A DNA stretch of 64,000 nucleotides, from positions 1,240,001 through 1,304,000 of the forward strand of contig CM035312.1 of assembly GCA_002900995.3 (NCBI GenBank). The letters run 5' to 3'. Origin of the DNA: Ganoderma boninense. Lineage: Eukaryota; Basidiomycota; Agaricomycetes; Polyporales; Polyporaceae. The stretch's first letter is position 1. Each line of letters starts with the position of its first letter. Below the pieces are notes generated by a model, which worked only from the letters and a program-made list of their open reading frames with translations, was not told the DNA's origin and searched no databases. A program made the position numbers and the translations under genes. Positions 45,307 through 57,720 of this stretch are shown here, piece after piece.

Positions 45307-46361
45307 TTAGACGCTGGTGCCTATGGGCACCGGAGTCTGGGGAAAGCGCAGCTCCGAGAGCATGCCGTTGAGGCTGCCAAAGTGGTGGTCGGGCTTCCAG
45401 GGCGACTGGACGTAGTCCACGCCAGGCATGCGGACGGAGTCGAGGAAAGAGGTGAAGATGGGCGTGCGCATCGGCATCACCGCGCGCGGGTCGTCGAGCG
45501 GCCCGATCGGCCGGAGGCGCATGCTCGAGCTGAACGAGGCGGGGACCGCGGGGGACTTGACCGAGTGCGGGTTCGGGGACGGCGTGGGCGTCAGCGGCGC
45601 GCTGACGAGCCCCATGGCAAGCAGACCGTACATGAGGCTGGGGAGCAGGCGCGCGGTCAGCGGATTTCATTCAGATGAGGACCGGGCGTATTCGTCGCGC
45701 AAATTCAATCAGGAGTTGTTGGGGGCACTCACCCGGACTTCCTGCTCGACCATGAGTCGAACGGAACCATGCCGATGTCCGAAACATATTGCTTGGCGGC
45801 AGCAGACGTGATGGGGATCTCTTCAGGCCCAGTGGTCACATCCACGGAGATCGGAGCGCGGGGGACCTTGCGGGAGCGTCTGGAGGCGAACGACCCAGAG
45901 CCCGCCTGCTTGGACATAGGGAGCGTTCGGGCCTTGCGGGTTCTTGGGGACGCTGTCAAATAGCAGGGACGGGCGATAAACACCGCAGGACGCGTCGGGA
46001 GAGGAGATGGAGAGGACGCACCAAGTATATCAGCAGCAAGAACCTCAGCCGTAGTATCGTCCTCCATGAGCCTGCTCATGCTGGCATCGTAGTCGTATGC
46101 GGACTTGAGCCAGGATTGGAAAAGCGCGAGAGAGTGGGTATCGAGGCCGGTGTGTTTGAGGGGGACGTCGATCCCCATTGGAGACCGGGAGCGACCCAAG
46201 GTGGCGATCTGTTCAGCGATGGTCATCGCGAGCTCGGTGAAGGCGGCCTTCTCGAGAGGGAATGAGGGGCAGCGGACGGAAAGCAAAGGGCGTGCAATTG
46301 CTGGTGCAGAGGGGGCTTCCACAACGTTGATGGCGGGGGTGGCAGCGAGCTTGGCGTTCAT
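45307..46361 (-). CDS. hypothetical protein, Pro/Ser-rich
   Basis: Two exons, 46361-45733 and 45637-45307, with a GTGAGT...CCCCAG intron, giving 319 residues. The N-terminal part has a helical segment FTELAMTIAEQIATLGRS and an aromatic patch SLALFQSWLKSAYDYD. The rest is disordered with many S/T-P sites, a basic stretch (RSRKVPRAP) and a C-terminal block FTSFLDSVRMPGVDYVQSP. No signal peptide, membrane span or known domain. The start at 46361 (MNAKLAATPAIN) was preferred to 46493 because the upstream residues are hydrophobic and unlike the rest. I do not recognise the family; the clean splice and long open frames support a real gene. Confidence 0.6.
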
Positions 46362-49137
46362 GACGGCGGCGTGAAGAATCGTTCGTGCGTTGCTTAAGAT
46401 TTGCGTTGCAAAATAGACTGTAAGCTCCTTGAAAAGACGTAAACGTCCAGATGAAAGCAAGTAATAAAAGGGGATGAAGAAGGAGCTGTACAATCGACCT
46501 GCGATGTGCGAAGGAAAGAGTTGGCCACGGGAGGAAAGGTGGGAGGGAACCGGGGAAGAGACCGGACGGGCGCGGGCTACTTGAAGGATCGCACTGGTCG
46601 GTTGTCAGAGAATGGGCGTCGTGTCGTCTGGCAATGGCATTGCTCGTACGGTAATAGGCCTCGGCGCAGGCTCCATCGGGGGCAACAGGCTGATGGTCCG
46701 AGTCGTCATGCAGGACCTTGTACGCTGATCCCACATATACATAGCCACACTACCCGGGATCAGTCACGACGCCTATCATTGGGCCGCCATCCCTCCTCGC
46801 ATCCTTCCATCCGGCCCTGCGTCTTCGCTCGCGTCCAACAGCCATGGATGTCAAGAGAAGATCGCGCAGAACATCGCCAGAGAGCACTAATGAGCACGTA
46901 CCCATGATATGTCAGAGGACGAGCGACGAGGAGGCGCTCGAAGGCGCACACGGAGGATGCACAGGCCCGACTCCGAGCCGAGACCCTGAGCGCAGGTGGA
47001 GGCGAGGCGCCCACCTGCGCCACTGTAACCCTTTGGGACGCTCCGAGCCTCGGGCCGGGTCATGTCCGACTGCGGAGTACATAGCAACTCTGTCTCGGAT
47101 CGTCCTCGACGACTCCAGATTGGCAACTGCAATCACCCCTCGTCTCAACCACGGCACTGTGTGACGTCTCAGCTCCTCCCCGCACACCCTCACTCTCCAC
47201 CGTGTTGTCATTGTCAGCACATATGTATCCAACCTCAGCTACCACTCACGCGCCGCGGAGTAAAAGCATGATGTTCCATCTTGTCCACAGCGTCCGTGTC
47301 TCTATCATGCGTCTATCCACGTACCTCGCTTGCTAAGCCTTGCTTAACCGGCCGACCACGCTGCCACATACCATACTTACAAGCATACGACCTAGTACGT
47401 CCGTTCGGGCCCTAAGGCCATCGTGCCTGTCGGTCGCCCAGACCGCCGAGATACCATGATCTGCCGCATATTCCCATGCTGCTCTCCATCAGACACTAGT
47501 ACTGTAGTAGTACCGGTTATCCGCAGGCCTTCCTTATCCACGCACGCAACTGCTGCTTTTCGATTCGCACCTGGAGGATACCAATGAGATGATCAAGCCT
47601 TCAAGTTCTCTTCGTAACTCTTCTCATCTTCTCTCCTCCATCATGTAACCACGACCGGCATCTTATGAAGGATGCGAAGCCTGTCAAAGACGTGTTATTC
47701 TTGCACCCCGATCATGATGTGGCCAATCAAGGCAAAGCAGGTGCTTACAAGTGATGCATCACGGACGTTGCGCCCGAGTCGGGCGCCGGTTCAGACCGAC
47801 TCCCCGACTTGTTGAGGGCACCGGAGTGTCGATCATGCCAAAAAAAATTGTCGTCATGATCTACAGGCGTCCATGCGGGCCTTGTGGGCAACGATGTTTC
47901 AAGCAGTCGAGTCTGAGCGAGATATGAGGTTCGTACCAAACCCCTCCCACGCGGACGTGAGATGTCAGATGGCAGACCTTCGCATTCCTCGAGGCTCGAG
48001 CTGAAATCGATATATTTGGCGGGAATCCGCAGGACTTGCACAGCCTGATCGAGTCGAGTTCGGCTCGAGGAAGCATAAGTACGTCCGTCTAAGGATCTTG
48101 ATACGCCCTCGATATATCTGGACCAGCTCAGAGATGCGCAGGCACATGGATGTGCAGTGCAACACTTTCAAGCCTTGGTGACAGAAGCCGGGGAAGAGAA
48201 GTCAGCGATAAAATTGGAAAACAGGACGACTGAAGGGGCACCACCATTCCGACTACTAGTGCGAGGAGATAGATCGAACTAAGCATACTGGCAACGTCGA
48301 CTGTGTGAGCAACACCGTACAAAGAACCTCCGTCCATGACAGGCCGCAGGTAGAAGACGGCCCCGGTGGACTCGCAAAAATCGTCCCGTCCAGGATTGTG
48401 CATCAGGAATCAGCGAGAAACGGAGCCTGAGGAAGGAATGAGGAATGACGGACCTTTCGGCGAGAGGAATGAAGCATCGAGTCACTTAAGGAAGACAGTG
48501 TGAGCCGGCATGAATGCTTCTGCGTTGCGATGAGCCTGAACCAGGGCGACATGGCTCTTCAACCCGTTACTTACTGTTGCCATGAAGGGCGGAAAAGAGC
48601 AGTACAGGTACGTAAATCGGAAACTTGCAGCGTTGATGCCAGTGGGCGTGAAAACACTTGCATAACAGTATAAGGATGAGGTCGTCCTGCTGCAGAGCGA
48701 CTCAGTGTTTGTGCCCGTTGCGACTGTCGTCGTATTTGAATTGGTGTGATACCGTGAGTCCAGGACATGCATCCGTGTCGATTGAAATTGAAGACACTTG
48801 CATAGGTGGTTTGTATGTTTCGGCTTGGTCCATGGACGACAGAGATCTCGACATCGCCATGGCAGTTGGATGCATGGCTGAGCGGGAATGGCTGAGCGGG
48901 ACAGCCATGAATCCCCGCGCGCTAACAAGGCGCCAAGGAGAAGGAGCGACAGTGACGTAGAGTCACGCCTGGGCATCAGGTCACGCGTCACCCCTGCCGC
49001 CGCGTCCGAATCGGGCAGCTCCTCCTCGGATACCGCCGCCGAACACCTGCTGTTGCCGTCTTCTCTCGTCTCTGCTCACTTTTTGCTCGTCTGGGCCTTT
49101 CATTTACTTCGAGAGCTACGCGGAGAGAGAAGTCACG
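46362..49137. other. long divergent intergenic region
   Basis: About 2.8 kb between the divergent starts of the 45307-46361 gene and V-ATPase subunit E. Several frames of 70-170 codons exist on both strands, including 48482-48991 (-), but they overlap one another, lack motifs and show no splice support. Nothing else was identified. Confidence 0.4.
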
Positions 49138-50203
49138 ATGGCGAGCCGACCGCTCAACGACGATGAGGTGCTTTCCGAGATGAACAAGATGGTTCGTACA
49201 CCTGCCCAAAACACAATATGAATGTGGGCGGCTTCGCACGCATCGAGATGCGTGTGGGCCGGACGTTATCTGACGACGCTGCGTGCTATAGGTGGCGTTC
49301 ATCAAGCAGGAAGCACTCGAGAAAGCAAGAGAGATCAAGGTCAAAGCGGATGAGGAGTTTGCGATCGAGAAGGTGTGTGCCCCAACGATGCAGATCGAGC
49401 AACTGCCTCTGGAGCCGCGGATGGTCGCTGAGCGGGGTTGGGTCGCACGCAGGCGAAGCTGGTCAAGCAGGAACAGCAGGCCATCGACGCCCTCTACGAG
49501 AAGAAGCGCAAGGGCGCCGAGGTCTCGCAGAAGATGTACGTTCCACCCTGTTCTCCACATGCTCTCCGCCTTCCGTATGCGTAACACAACCTGATCTTCA
49601 ACGAATTCCCCATCCGTCTCCAGCGCACATTCGACGCTGACGAACAAGTCCCGGCTGAAGCTGCTTCAACAGCGTGAGGAGCATCTCCAGGACCTCTTCA
49701 CCACCGCCCGCGGGGCGATCGACGAGCTCGCCAAGGATGAGGCGCGCTACGTCCAGTTCCTCGAGGGAATCATCGTCCAGGGCTTCCTCGCCCAGCTCGA
49801 GCCCGAGGTCACCGTACACGCCCGCGTGAAGGATGTTGAGGTCGTCCAACGTGCCGCGGACGGCGCTGCGCGGCAGTACACAGAGATCAGTGGCCTCAAG
49901 GTCAAGCCGACCGTTGAGGGCTCGCTAAGCGACCAGATGTGAGTTGTCACTCTCGAACGTGTGGTGGTGCGGGTGTTGACTACGGGGCGATAGTGCTGGT
50001 GGTATTACACTGGTTAGTGGAACGCGACGTATTACCATTGATAACACCCTCGACGAACGGCTACGGTTACTCGAAGACAGGGTATGTCTAACTCATGTAT
50101 GTAGGCATTGTGGGTCCTCATCACACGTCTCTGTACACAGATGTTGCCCGAAATCAGGACGGACCTCTTTGGCCCAAACGCCAACCGCAAGTTCTACACA
50201 TGA
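49138..50203 (+). CDS. VMA4: V-type ATPase subunit E (peripheral stalk)
   Basis: Six exons: 49138-49191, 49292-49372, 49453-49535, 49624-49938, 49994-50081, 50141-50203; 227 residues, the normal length. It reads MASRPLNDDEVLSEMNKM at the start. KQEALEKAREIKVKADEEF follows, then QKIAHSTLTNKSRLKLLQQR, a long helical coiled coil, ITLVSGTRRITIDNTLDERL, and LPEIRTDLFGPN near the end. All are hallmarks of subunit E. The protein pairs with subunit G to form the stator stalks of the vacuolar proton pump that hold the A3B3 head. The C-terminus ends KFYT. Exons are short and all introns are GT-AG. Confidence 0.96.
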
Positions 50204-50524
50204 GCGTGTAGAATCATATACCCTAGGCACCGTATTCGGACAATGGATAGAGCGCCACGCCTTTCTGTACGTATATGCTCGCTACGGTCGCGCACAATCA
50301 CACGTGAACATCTACAACCTCAAGATTCGACGTTGGTCGTGCAGGCGAGACAGTGAGATGACAGCATTGAATGCTTGCAGACGCTTTGAACGTGAGACGG
50401 CTGTTTGCTCCCTGTAGCCTACACCCCGTCCTACACCCATTTTGCGTGATGCATAAGTATACCAGTAAAACATCCAAGGCAACGAATGACAGTTCTAAAT
50501 ATTTATGAACAGCCAAGTCCGACT
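50204..50524. other. convergent 3' intergenic region
   Basis: Shared 3' flank between V-ATPase subunit E (+) and the VHS-GAT gene (-). AT-richer than its surroundings; no gene seen. Confidence 0.5.
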
Positions 50525-52400
50525 TCAGAAAAGCCCTACCAGATCTGCGAACGGGTCCTTCCCCTGCGCCTGCCCGTTCGCCGGCGCTGGGTGGGCCTGT
50601 GGCTGCGTCTGAGGCTGCAACGGTTGTTGCTGGAACTGCTGGAATGGCTGCTGTTGTTGCTGTGCCTGCATGGGCTGTGCGAAAAGGCTTGGGGCTGATG
50701 ACTGGGGGTAGTGGGGCGCCTGGTGTGGCTGCGGGGTCTGCGCCAGTTGCGGCTGCAGCTGCGGCGTCCCCAGCCGTATCGACCCCAGCTGGGCCCCAGA
50801 CGAGGGTGACGTCGTGCCAGCCCGCGGAGGGACATTGCTCGGGGTGCCGTTGAAAGTTAAACCGGCCGCAGGCGTTCCGGGGTGACTTGACGAGAAGTTC
50901 ATGCCCATGGACATGTTCGTCATTGGCGCGCCGTAGCCCTGGCCCAGGTTGAAGCCTCCGCCCAGCCCGGGGTACCCTGGTGGCGGCGCGGCCTGGGACT
51001 GTGCTTGTGGCTGCGACGGGGAGGCCGCGGGCCCCGAGCCGAAGAGATCCGCGAGGTCGTTAATGCCTCCGGCCCCACCAGCATTGGACGGCTGTGAGGG
51101 TGTGTCGTCGAAGTCGATCAAGGATACGCCTTGAGAGCCGCTGGGGCCGGCGGCGCCATTAGACAGCTCTGGAGGGATGGGGTTCGCGGCCGCGGAGTAG
51201 TCGCCTTTCTTGTAAGCCTCGTAGCGATTAAGGACGGTGTTGATCTGGTCGTTGATCTGGAGGTAGGTGTCGAGCGACTCGGGGTCGTCTTCCTCGGCGT
51301 TGGATATCCACTTTTGGATCTTTGGCCGCGCGTCTCGCAATATTGAAGCCACTTGCTGGACGGGTGGGAACCTCGGATGAGACGGGAGCACGGGCACCAG
51401 GAGGGAAGGTGATAGCTTACATCGTAAACGTCCCCTTGCACAAACTTCTCTCCTCGCGTGGTATCGACGTTGTCCAAGATCTCGTTCAGCAATATAACTT
51501 TGCTCTCGAGCTTGTTCAGCTCCGTGAGAGACTGCGTGCGGTAATCGGGTTTCGCATCGGGGTTTGCACCAGCCAACGACTTCATGAGCTCCTGCGCAGC
51601 GGCGAGGTCTCGCGGCGTGCCCCTGCGAATGAGCTCCTGCAGTTTCGCTGATTGGGCCTCACGGTCTTCGGCTTCCAGTTCGTCCGCGGACTTCAGGTTC
51701 TGCACCTGCAACATACGACATAGTCGCATCAATATCACGCCTCGGACCGCTTCCACGCGTATCCGTGGGGTTATGTCGCGGCTGAATGCTAGTGCTCACC
51801 GAGGAAGACGCCGCGGAAGAGCCCCCCTGCTGTCTGCTCATGTCTCGGAAGCGATAGCCCTTGAACGTGAGGAGCCGATGCATGTCCCGGATGTTGCTGA
51901 AGTCATCCTTCCATCGCGAGTCGACGCAGATGCCCTCCTTCCAGCTGTGGATGAGATCGAGGATCTTCTGCATGACCGGGCCCGGGAACGGAGGCGGGCG
52001 CTCGGGGAAGCGGCGGACGAGCTCGTTAAGAAACTCCTTGGTGGAGATCTGGAGGTGGAAGGGGTATCCGCACGATTGGACAAGGGTCTCGAGGAGCGCA
52101 AGGGAGAGCATGGCGATGTGCGGGTTGCGGTGGTTCACGAGCCGGGCGATAGACATCGCGCATTCGCGGGGGCTGCAAGTCGGGTCGAGTCGGAGGGTCA
52201 AGACGGAGGCATAAACATGCTTGAAAGACGGGAAGAAGTTTGGAGACATACCTATTTGCTTTCTTTTGGTTGATGTAGTCTGCTACTTCAAGATGAAGAG
52301 CGTAGTTTGGCTCGCCCATGGTGGGATTGCATGCTCGATTGATGAGAACCTCCAGCGGAGAGACGTTCGAGATCCATGCCGACGACGATGCAGGAAACAT
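50525..52400 (-). CDS. VHS-GAT clathrin adaptor (GGA-like)
   Basis: Four exons: 52400-52252, 52172-51800, 51705-51421, 51355-50525; 545 residues. The VHS domain (about 10-150) has LEVLINRACNP, VADYINQKKAN, ARLVNHRNPHIAMLSLALLE, CGYPFHLQISTKEFLNELV and RDMHRLLTFKGYRF. The GAT domain (about 180-310) has LQELIRRGTPRDLAAAQELM and LNEILDNVDTTRGE. The tail is a Gly/Pro/Gln-rich linker with a clathrin-box-like LIDFDD and a QQQQQPFQQFQQQ run, ending DPFADLVGLF. Such proteins bind ARF-GTP, ubiquitin and cargo tails to sort proteins from the trans-Golgi network. I see no gamma-adaptin ear (GAE) at the end, which canonical GGAs have. Confidence 0.88.
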
Positions 52401-54289
52401 GGCAGTCAATGATAAAGCCAGAGATCGTGCCAAGGGCTGAGGTTCAGGGGTTGTACGAGCCCGACGTCGAGGAGACTCGGCGCTCGGTGAGATGTGTGTG
52501 TTGAGAGCGGGAGAACGTGGCTGGCGCTCGTCCACCCAAGATGGCGCAGCGCGGACACGACAATATTTGCCATCATATGCCCCTTACACTCACCCCCTTC
52601 TTGTCATCCGCCACACCTCCCCGCTAGGCTTCGCAATGCCTTGCATATCGTGCATACCAAATGGCATTGCGTCGACGTACATGACTTGCATTCCCGCATT
52701 ACGAGCACGAGTCTACATGAAGCCAGAAGCACTTCCACCCCCCCCCCTGCGTCGTAGACGACACGGTTACTTTGTAGTCATAGGACGTCAGACGATCGTC
52801 GCTTTATAGAATGAAATGCTGACATGGCGGCGTGGTATGCCTCACCACTGCACGAACGTTTGGCACACTCGGCGGAGACGGTATCGTGGATATTATTGCC
52901 TTTCACTTTGATGCGTGCCTCAGCGCATCGCATCACGGTATGCAAGGAGTAGATCGGTTGTTTGGCGAAGAAATTGATCCTCGGAAGATATGCTTTTATG
53001 GATCTGCAGGAAGGGCGCCATGCTTCATATGTGAGTGACCATCCATATGCCCCTGCCTCTCTTACAATCTGAAATACGAAGAAGGGATCAAATCACAGGA
53101 AATAGACCGGCTCCTGATCCTCTCTAGCTAAGACTCTAGAGTCCAACGAGAAGATGTTGCAGGAGACGCTATCCTCACCTAAGTCCGATATCTGTCCGCT
53201 ATTCGCGCACTGTGTGCCCTCCTAGCAGCACCTTGTCTTTCATCAGCGGTGAAACATTCACGGAGCCTCACCGATGGCTGCTGGCAAGGCGAAGGGGGTG
53301 AGTGGCACTCCATTCAACCTCGAGTCAAGGGCCTTACATGTCGTCGTCTCCCGCGACCCCGCCACGTCCTCGGATTTCATGGCATTTAGGTTGCAGAATT
53401 TGAGGAGCTAGACAGCGCAGCTTACGGTGGCGACATTCGCTTCGCAGCCACCCAAGGCTCCATGCTCGCACCCACGTCCATGCCTTGTCACGACACTCCC
53501 CAGACACCACGGCTCGGCTCGGGGTACGTCCTCGTTCCACACATAAGCTGGTTTTGAGTTGCCAGTGAACAATTAACTGATCGTTTTAACGGCACAGGTG
53601 TCGTCGCCCAATGGCGTCTTGCGCCAGACCATTACGAGGCGGCTACTTCGTGCCTTACCATTGAGTTTCCAAAATGCAACATCCCCGCCCGGTACGCATT
53701 ATCCACATCATTCTGATACGCCGTACGCCGCTACGCACCCACTTGATATGTTTTATTTCGCCGCATTAAATGTTGCATTTGGGCCGCGAGAGCGACACTG
53801 ACGTCTCTGTCCGGCCGTTGGTGAGCTCGAATCTTCATAGTTCTCGACTCTTGGAAAGGGGGGGGGCCTCAAACCTAACGTTCGTCGCACCCTCGTGCTG
53901 AGACTTGAGGTCGCGGAGAATGCTGAGACTTGAGAACATGGAGAAAGCGAGGTGCAGGTCGCGGCGGCAAATTAGTGGGAGAGGATAATTATGGGGGAAT
54001 CGTATCGCGGTCCGACGCGAGCGAACATTGAATGAGTCGAGTTTCAAGCCTTTTGTTTACTTGTGCCTGTGGCACGGTACTAGTGCGGGATGTGTCGCAT
54101 GTGGCGGAGAAGGAAGCCTCCAGATGCAAGGCATATTCGGCCTGGAGTCTGTAAACCCCGTGGAACTTGTCGTCTCTGCGCTATCCAGCCCCCAGCTATA
54201 AAAGCTATATCGTATGAAGACTTCTCTATGAACTTCGAATCCTCCATCCCCCCACCCCACACCCTCACACACAGTATACTGCTTCCATC
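52401..54289. other. divergent intergenic region
   Basis: About 1.9 kb between the VHS-GAT gene (-) and the alcohol dehydrogenase (+). It contains an orphan exon-like ATG segment at 53274-53297 followed by a good donor, a poly-G run near 53860 and a short tandem repeat (TGCTGAGACTTGAG at 53896 and 53921). No complete gene is supported. Confidence 0.4.
54197..54203 (+). promoter_or_regulatory. TATA box of the alcohol dehydrogenase gene
   Basis: TATAAAA 93 bp upstream of the start codon at 54290, followed by a CA-rich leader. Confidence 0.6.
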
Positions 54290-55603
54290 ATGCCGGGTCT
54301 TCTCGACTTCCCTTCGACCTACACCGCCTACGCCTTCTTCGAACCTGGGGGCAAACTCCAGAAGATCTCCGTCCCATGGAAGTTCCCCAAGCCTGGCGAG
54401 ATCGTCGTGAAGGTGCTGGCCTGTGGGGTGTGCGGAACGTCCGTGCCTTTTCGTTTTCTCCCTTACATTAGGCATTTTAGGCTGATTGCGCCCCCACAGG
54501 GACGAGATTTGTAGCAGCCAGGTCATGCCTGCACCCCTCCCTCGGGTCCCAGGACACGAGATCGTTGGAGACGTCGTGGCAGTCTCGTTCGACGAGAAGC
54601 TGTGGAAGGTGGGCCAGCGCGTCGGGGCGGGTTGGCATGGTGGCCACTGTTGGACGTGCACCCGGTGCCGTGCTGGCGACTACATGACTTGCGAGAACCA
54701 GAGCATAAATGGTGGGTGCCCCGGGTGGTGCTCCTGCGCATTTCATGCCAATCCCCTGTTATAGGTGTTAACCGGGATGGCGGCTACGCCGAGTACGTGA
54801 CCTTGAGGTCGGAGGCGGTAGTTAAGGTACCAGAGGACATGGATCCAGCCCAGGCAGCGCCCCTTTTGTGTGCTGGCATATCCACATTCAGTGAGTTTGG
54901 GCAGCGTCTACCGCGCACATGCCACTTTCCCGCAACTGAGCCCGCCGTTAGATCCTCTCCGTCACATGTCCGTCACTTCTCCAGACTATGTTGCGGTTCA
55001 AGGCATCGGGTACGCAGTTCTCAGCCCCATCTCTCGATACGCCTCCAATTAAACGGCGCCTGTAGAGGACTTGGACACCTTGCCATCCAGTTCGCGTCCG
55101 CGATGGGTTTTAGGACGATCGCGCTGTCGTCGGACGGATCCAAAGAGCAGCTCGCCCGCAGCCTCGGTGCGGACGACTTCATCGACGGCTCCAGGGTCGA
55201 CCAAGTGCAAGCCCTCCAGAAGCTCGGCGGGATGAAGGTGATCATGGCGACTGCCCCAAACGCCCGCATCACCGAGAACCTCATCGACGCGCTTGCGGTC
55301 AACGGCACTCTGCTCGTGCTGGCCGTCGAGCCGCAGCCGATGAAGATCCCCCCGCGTGAGTTCTTCGGGTTGCGCTCCCGCGAGAAATGCCCGTCTGATG
55401 TCTGGGATGCAGTGGCGTTGCTCGTGAAGCGGCTTTCTATTCGGGGCTGGCCGGCCGGCTCCCCAAACGACGTGGAGGACTGCCTCGCCTTTGTTCGTGC
55501 CAAGAACATTAAGTGCTTGGTGGAACGGTTCCCTCTTCACAAGGCCGAGGAAGCGTTCGAGCATTGCAAGACCGCTCGCTTCCGGGCGGTAATCGTTCCT
55601 TGA
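54290..55603 (+). CDS. zinc-dependent alcohol dehydrogenase (MDR family)
   Basis: Five exons: 54290-54438, 54500-54711, 54765-54890, 54952-55009, 55066-55603; 360 residues, normal for the family. Visible motifs: CGVCGTDEICS (catalytic zinc Cys), VPGHEIVGDVV (GHE), and the four-cysteine structural zinc lobe HCWTCTRCRAGDYMTCENQ. DGGYAEYV, LLCAGIS and the Rossmann motif VQGIGGLGHLAIQFASAMGF follow. The enzyme oxidises or reduces alcohols/aldehydes with NAD(P). The insertion of TDE after CGVCG and the Ala/Ser-rich pocket resemble fungal aryl- or cinnamyl-alcohol-type members, but substrate is not predictable. It converges on a methyltransferase gene 139 bp away. Confidence 0.93.
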
Positions 55604-55742
55604 AGGAGAAGCACTGAAGCAGTGATTTTGTCGTTGTGATCTTTGGGTATGCACATGATCAGAGTCTTGTAATTAATTTCGCAGTGACATAAGCTGTATG
55701 CACAGAAGAGCATATGTTAATCTTGATACCATCTTGAAGTTG

Positions 55743-56912
55743 CTATACAATTTGAACACTCCAATACAACATATCGTGCCGCCTCTTTCCTCCGGAGACA
55801 TTAGGAGCAAAGCCTCTGCGGAGCTCCGCCTGAACAATCACATTACTACTGGCAAATGCGTCTCCTTCCACCAACGCAAACACTTTCCTCCACATCACAG
55901 GCCACGACGCTTCTGAGTGACCGTACCGATCCCTATGATGAAAGTCAGCATACGACTATCGCACGAAATTCCACAGGCAACGACTACCGGCCGAGATGAT
56001 CATCAATCTTGCCAGCTTTCTCCAAACCTTGGTGCCGGCCAAACACCGTAGCGCCTGGGGACCGCTTCAACAGCCCCGCTAGCTGTAGCGCGAGAGTGTA
56101 CTGGGTCTCCTCGTTGAAAAGGTGGAATAGGGCCCCGGTGTAGATGTGAGTGAGCGTGCCATGGAGCTGAGAAAGATTTGTGACGGAAGCGAGGTCAGGA
56201 GGGTTCTGAGTGGTCCCCTGTCCGAGGTCAGGCTCAATAGCGCTGCCAGGGGACTCGAAAATGGTGCAGGGTACGTCGAAGATGTTGTCGGCGAAGAAGC
56301 GGATGGGACATCTGCCTGCATCTCCGAACAGGTTGTAGCCGAACTCGAAGTACTGCGGCCTGAGGTCGCAGCCAAAAACGTTCGGTGCAGGATATCCATC
56401 ACAAACTAGTTTGCGGACGTCCGTGCCCACTAGCACCGACATACGATCGTGAGCGCGTGCACAGCATGCCAATAGTTGGTGGCAAAGATCGGACACGTAC
56501 TATGGCATCCGAGATCGAGAAAAAGGGTGTGTCCTCCCCTTCCAGCGTCGACAACGGCGGAGTAGATAGGATTTTGCGCCATAAAAAGATTCACAAAGTT
56601 GAAAGCCCGTACGCAAGGGTAAGGATATTCCGCACTGATGAGATCCCCATAAGTGGACGACCGGATGCAATGAGGTGCTCGAAACGATGCCCTTACTAGG
56701 CTCTGCCGGAGCTTCAGTGTCAGCTTATCGAGCAAACCAGGACAGTGACATACATACCGCTTTTGAATGTCCAGTATCCTCTCTCGAACTTTGTTATCAT
56801 CAGGAGAGATGCATGTACGGAGGAAGGTCATTTCTGTCTCTGACAACGAGAGAACGTCTGGGTCGAGAGGAGGGATAAGGTCCGGCGATACTTGGCTCTC
56901 CGGGTTGAGCAT
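55743..56912 (-). CDS. SAM-dependent methyltransferase, AusD-like
   Basis: Four exons: 56912-56758, 56634-56501, 56429-55988, 55932-55743; 306 residues. The N-terminal region has IQKRAEYPYPCVRAF. The SAM-binding motif FLDLGCHMGTDVRKLV is completed across an intron. CDGYPAPNVFGCDLRPQYFE, FFADNIFD, a HGTLTHIYTGALFHLF block and GRHQGLEKAG follow. The last exon adds RYGHSEASW and the tail. This matches the methyltransferases of fungal meroterpenoid pathways (AusD, TrtF type), which methylate carboxyl or hydroxyl groups of small molecules. No synthase is visible here, so pathway membership is unproven. The frame seems to stop at 55984; the 55932-55743 exon was recovered by splicing GGCCG|GTAGTC to CATAG. 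Confidence 0.85.
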
Positions 56913-57029
56913 GGTGGATGCAAAGGAATGAGATAGTCATCAATACAGCCTTCGGTGCACCGTGTACGAATGTGTTGGATGCCTTGGGAAACGAAAAACG
57001 TGGCAGATACTCAGTATCTGTCGAGAAAA

Positions 57030-57276
57030 CCATCTATGCGCGACGTTGAGCGTGCATCCAGGTTCTACTGGGAACAAAAGATGGAAATAATGTAAGTAGA
57101 AACGACTCGTACTACCACAACCTAGCATGTATGATAAATGAACGATGATGTAACATGGCGGACGGATGGTAGCTGGACAAGACTGAGGGAGTGGGCGAAG
57201 CCCCCCGCCCATGCGGGCGAGCATTCCGACGCGGAGAGGCAAATCTCCAGGAACCTGCAAGCCAAGTGAGCCGCGT
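57030..57276 (-). repeat. 247-bp direct repeat, outer copy (B2 candidate)
   Basis: Matches 59753-59999 over 247 bp with one difference seen (C/T at 57041). Contains the GC-rich hairpin CCCCCCGCCCATGCGGG. As the outermost copy it would be the 3' terminus of the DIRS-type element. Confidence 0.8.
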
Positions 57277-57720
57277 GGGCGGGTGGCCCTGCGCGGACGA
57301 TGAGGGAGAGGTGGGTGGGTGACAATAGGACCCTCTGATGCCTCCTAGTGGCCTGAGTTGCATGGCCCCTTCGGCCGCTGGAGAAGATTGCCTTCCGCCA
57401 TCCGAGTTAGATGTGTATAGAAGTCGGTTAAGAGAAGGAAAGGTGTTGGGAAATTGAGGAGGGGGGGGAAAGCAGGTTTTGACTCGTTGCTGAGCTTAAG
57501 TGAGATGAGCATGGATGACGATTGAGAACGGGTCCTGGCCCTGGATTGCACTGCTGAGGTTTCCTTCTCGCTCTTCTATAAATGAGAGGGTCTGGTGGGT
57601 CCGTAGTATGGTGGAAGAAAACTGTGCGGCACAGACTGTGACGTGCCCAGGAGAAAGGCAACAATGATGGGTTGAGAGACTAGGACGGAGAGAAAATGTG
57701 AGGCTGTGCGTACAGAAAAG

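Noticed and set aside
46213..46734. 173-codon minus-strand frame
   Set aside because: Runs in another frame through the first exon of the 45307-46361 gene and is most likely a shadow of it.
48482..48991. 169-codon minus-strand frame upstream of V-ATPase subunit E
   Set aside because: Lacks motifs, overlaps other frames and lies in the promoter side of a housekeeping gene.
57277..57720. CRISPR-like or tandem array in the repeat region
   Set aside because: Only two copies of one long repeat exist, without regular spacers; the host is a eukaryote.
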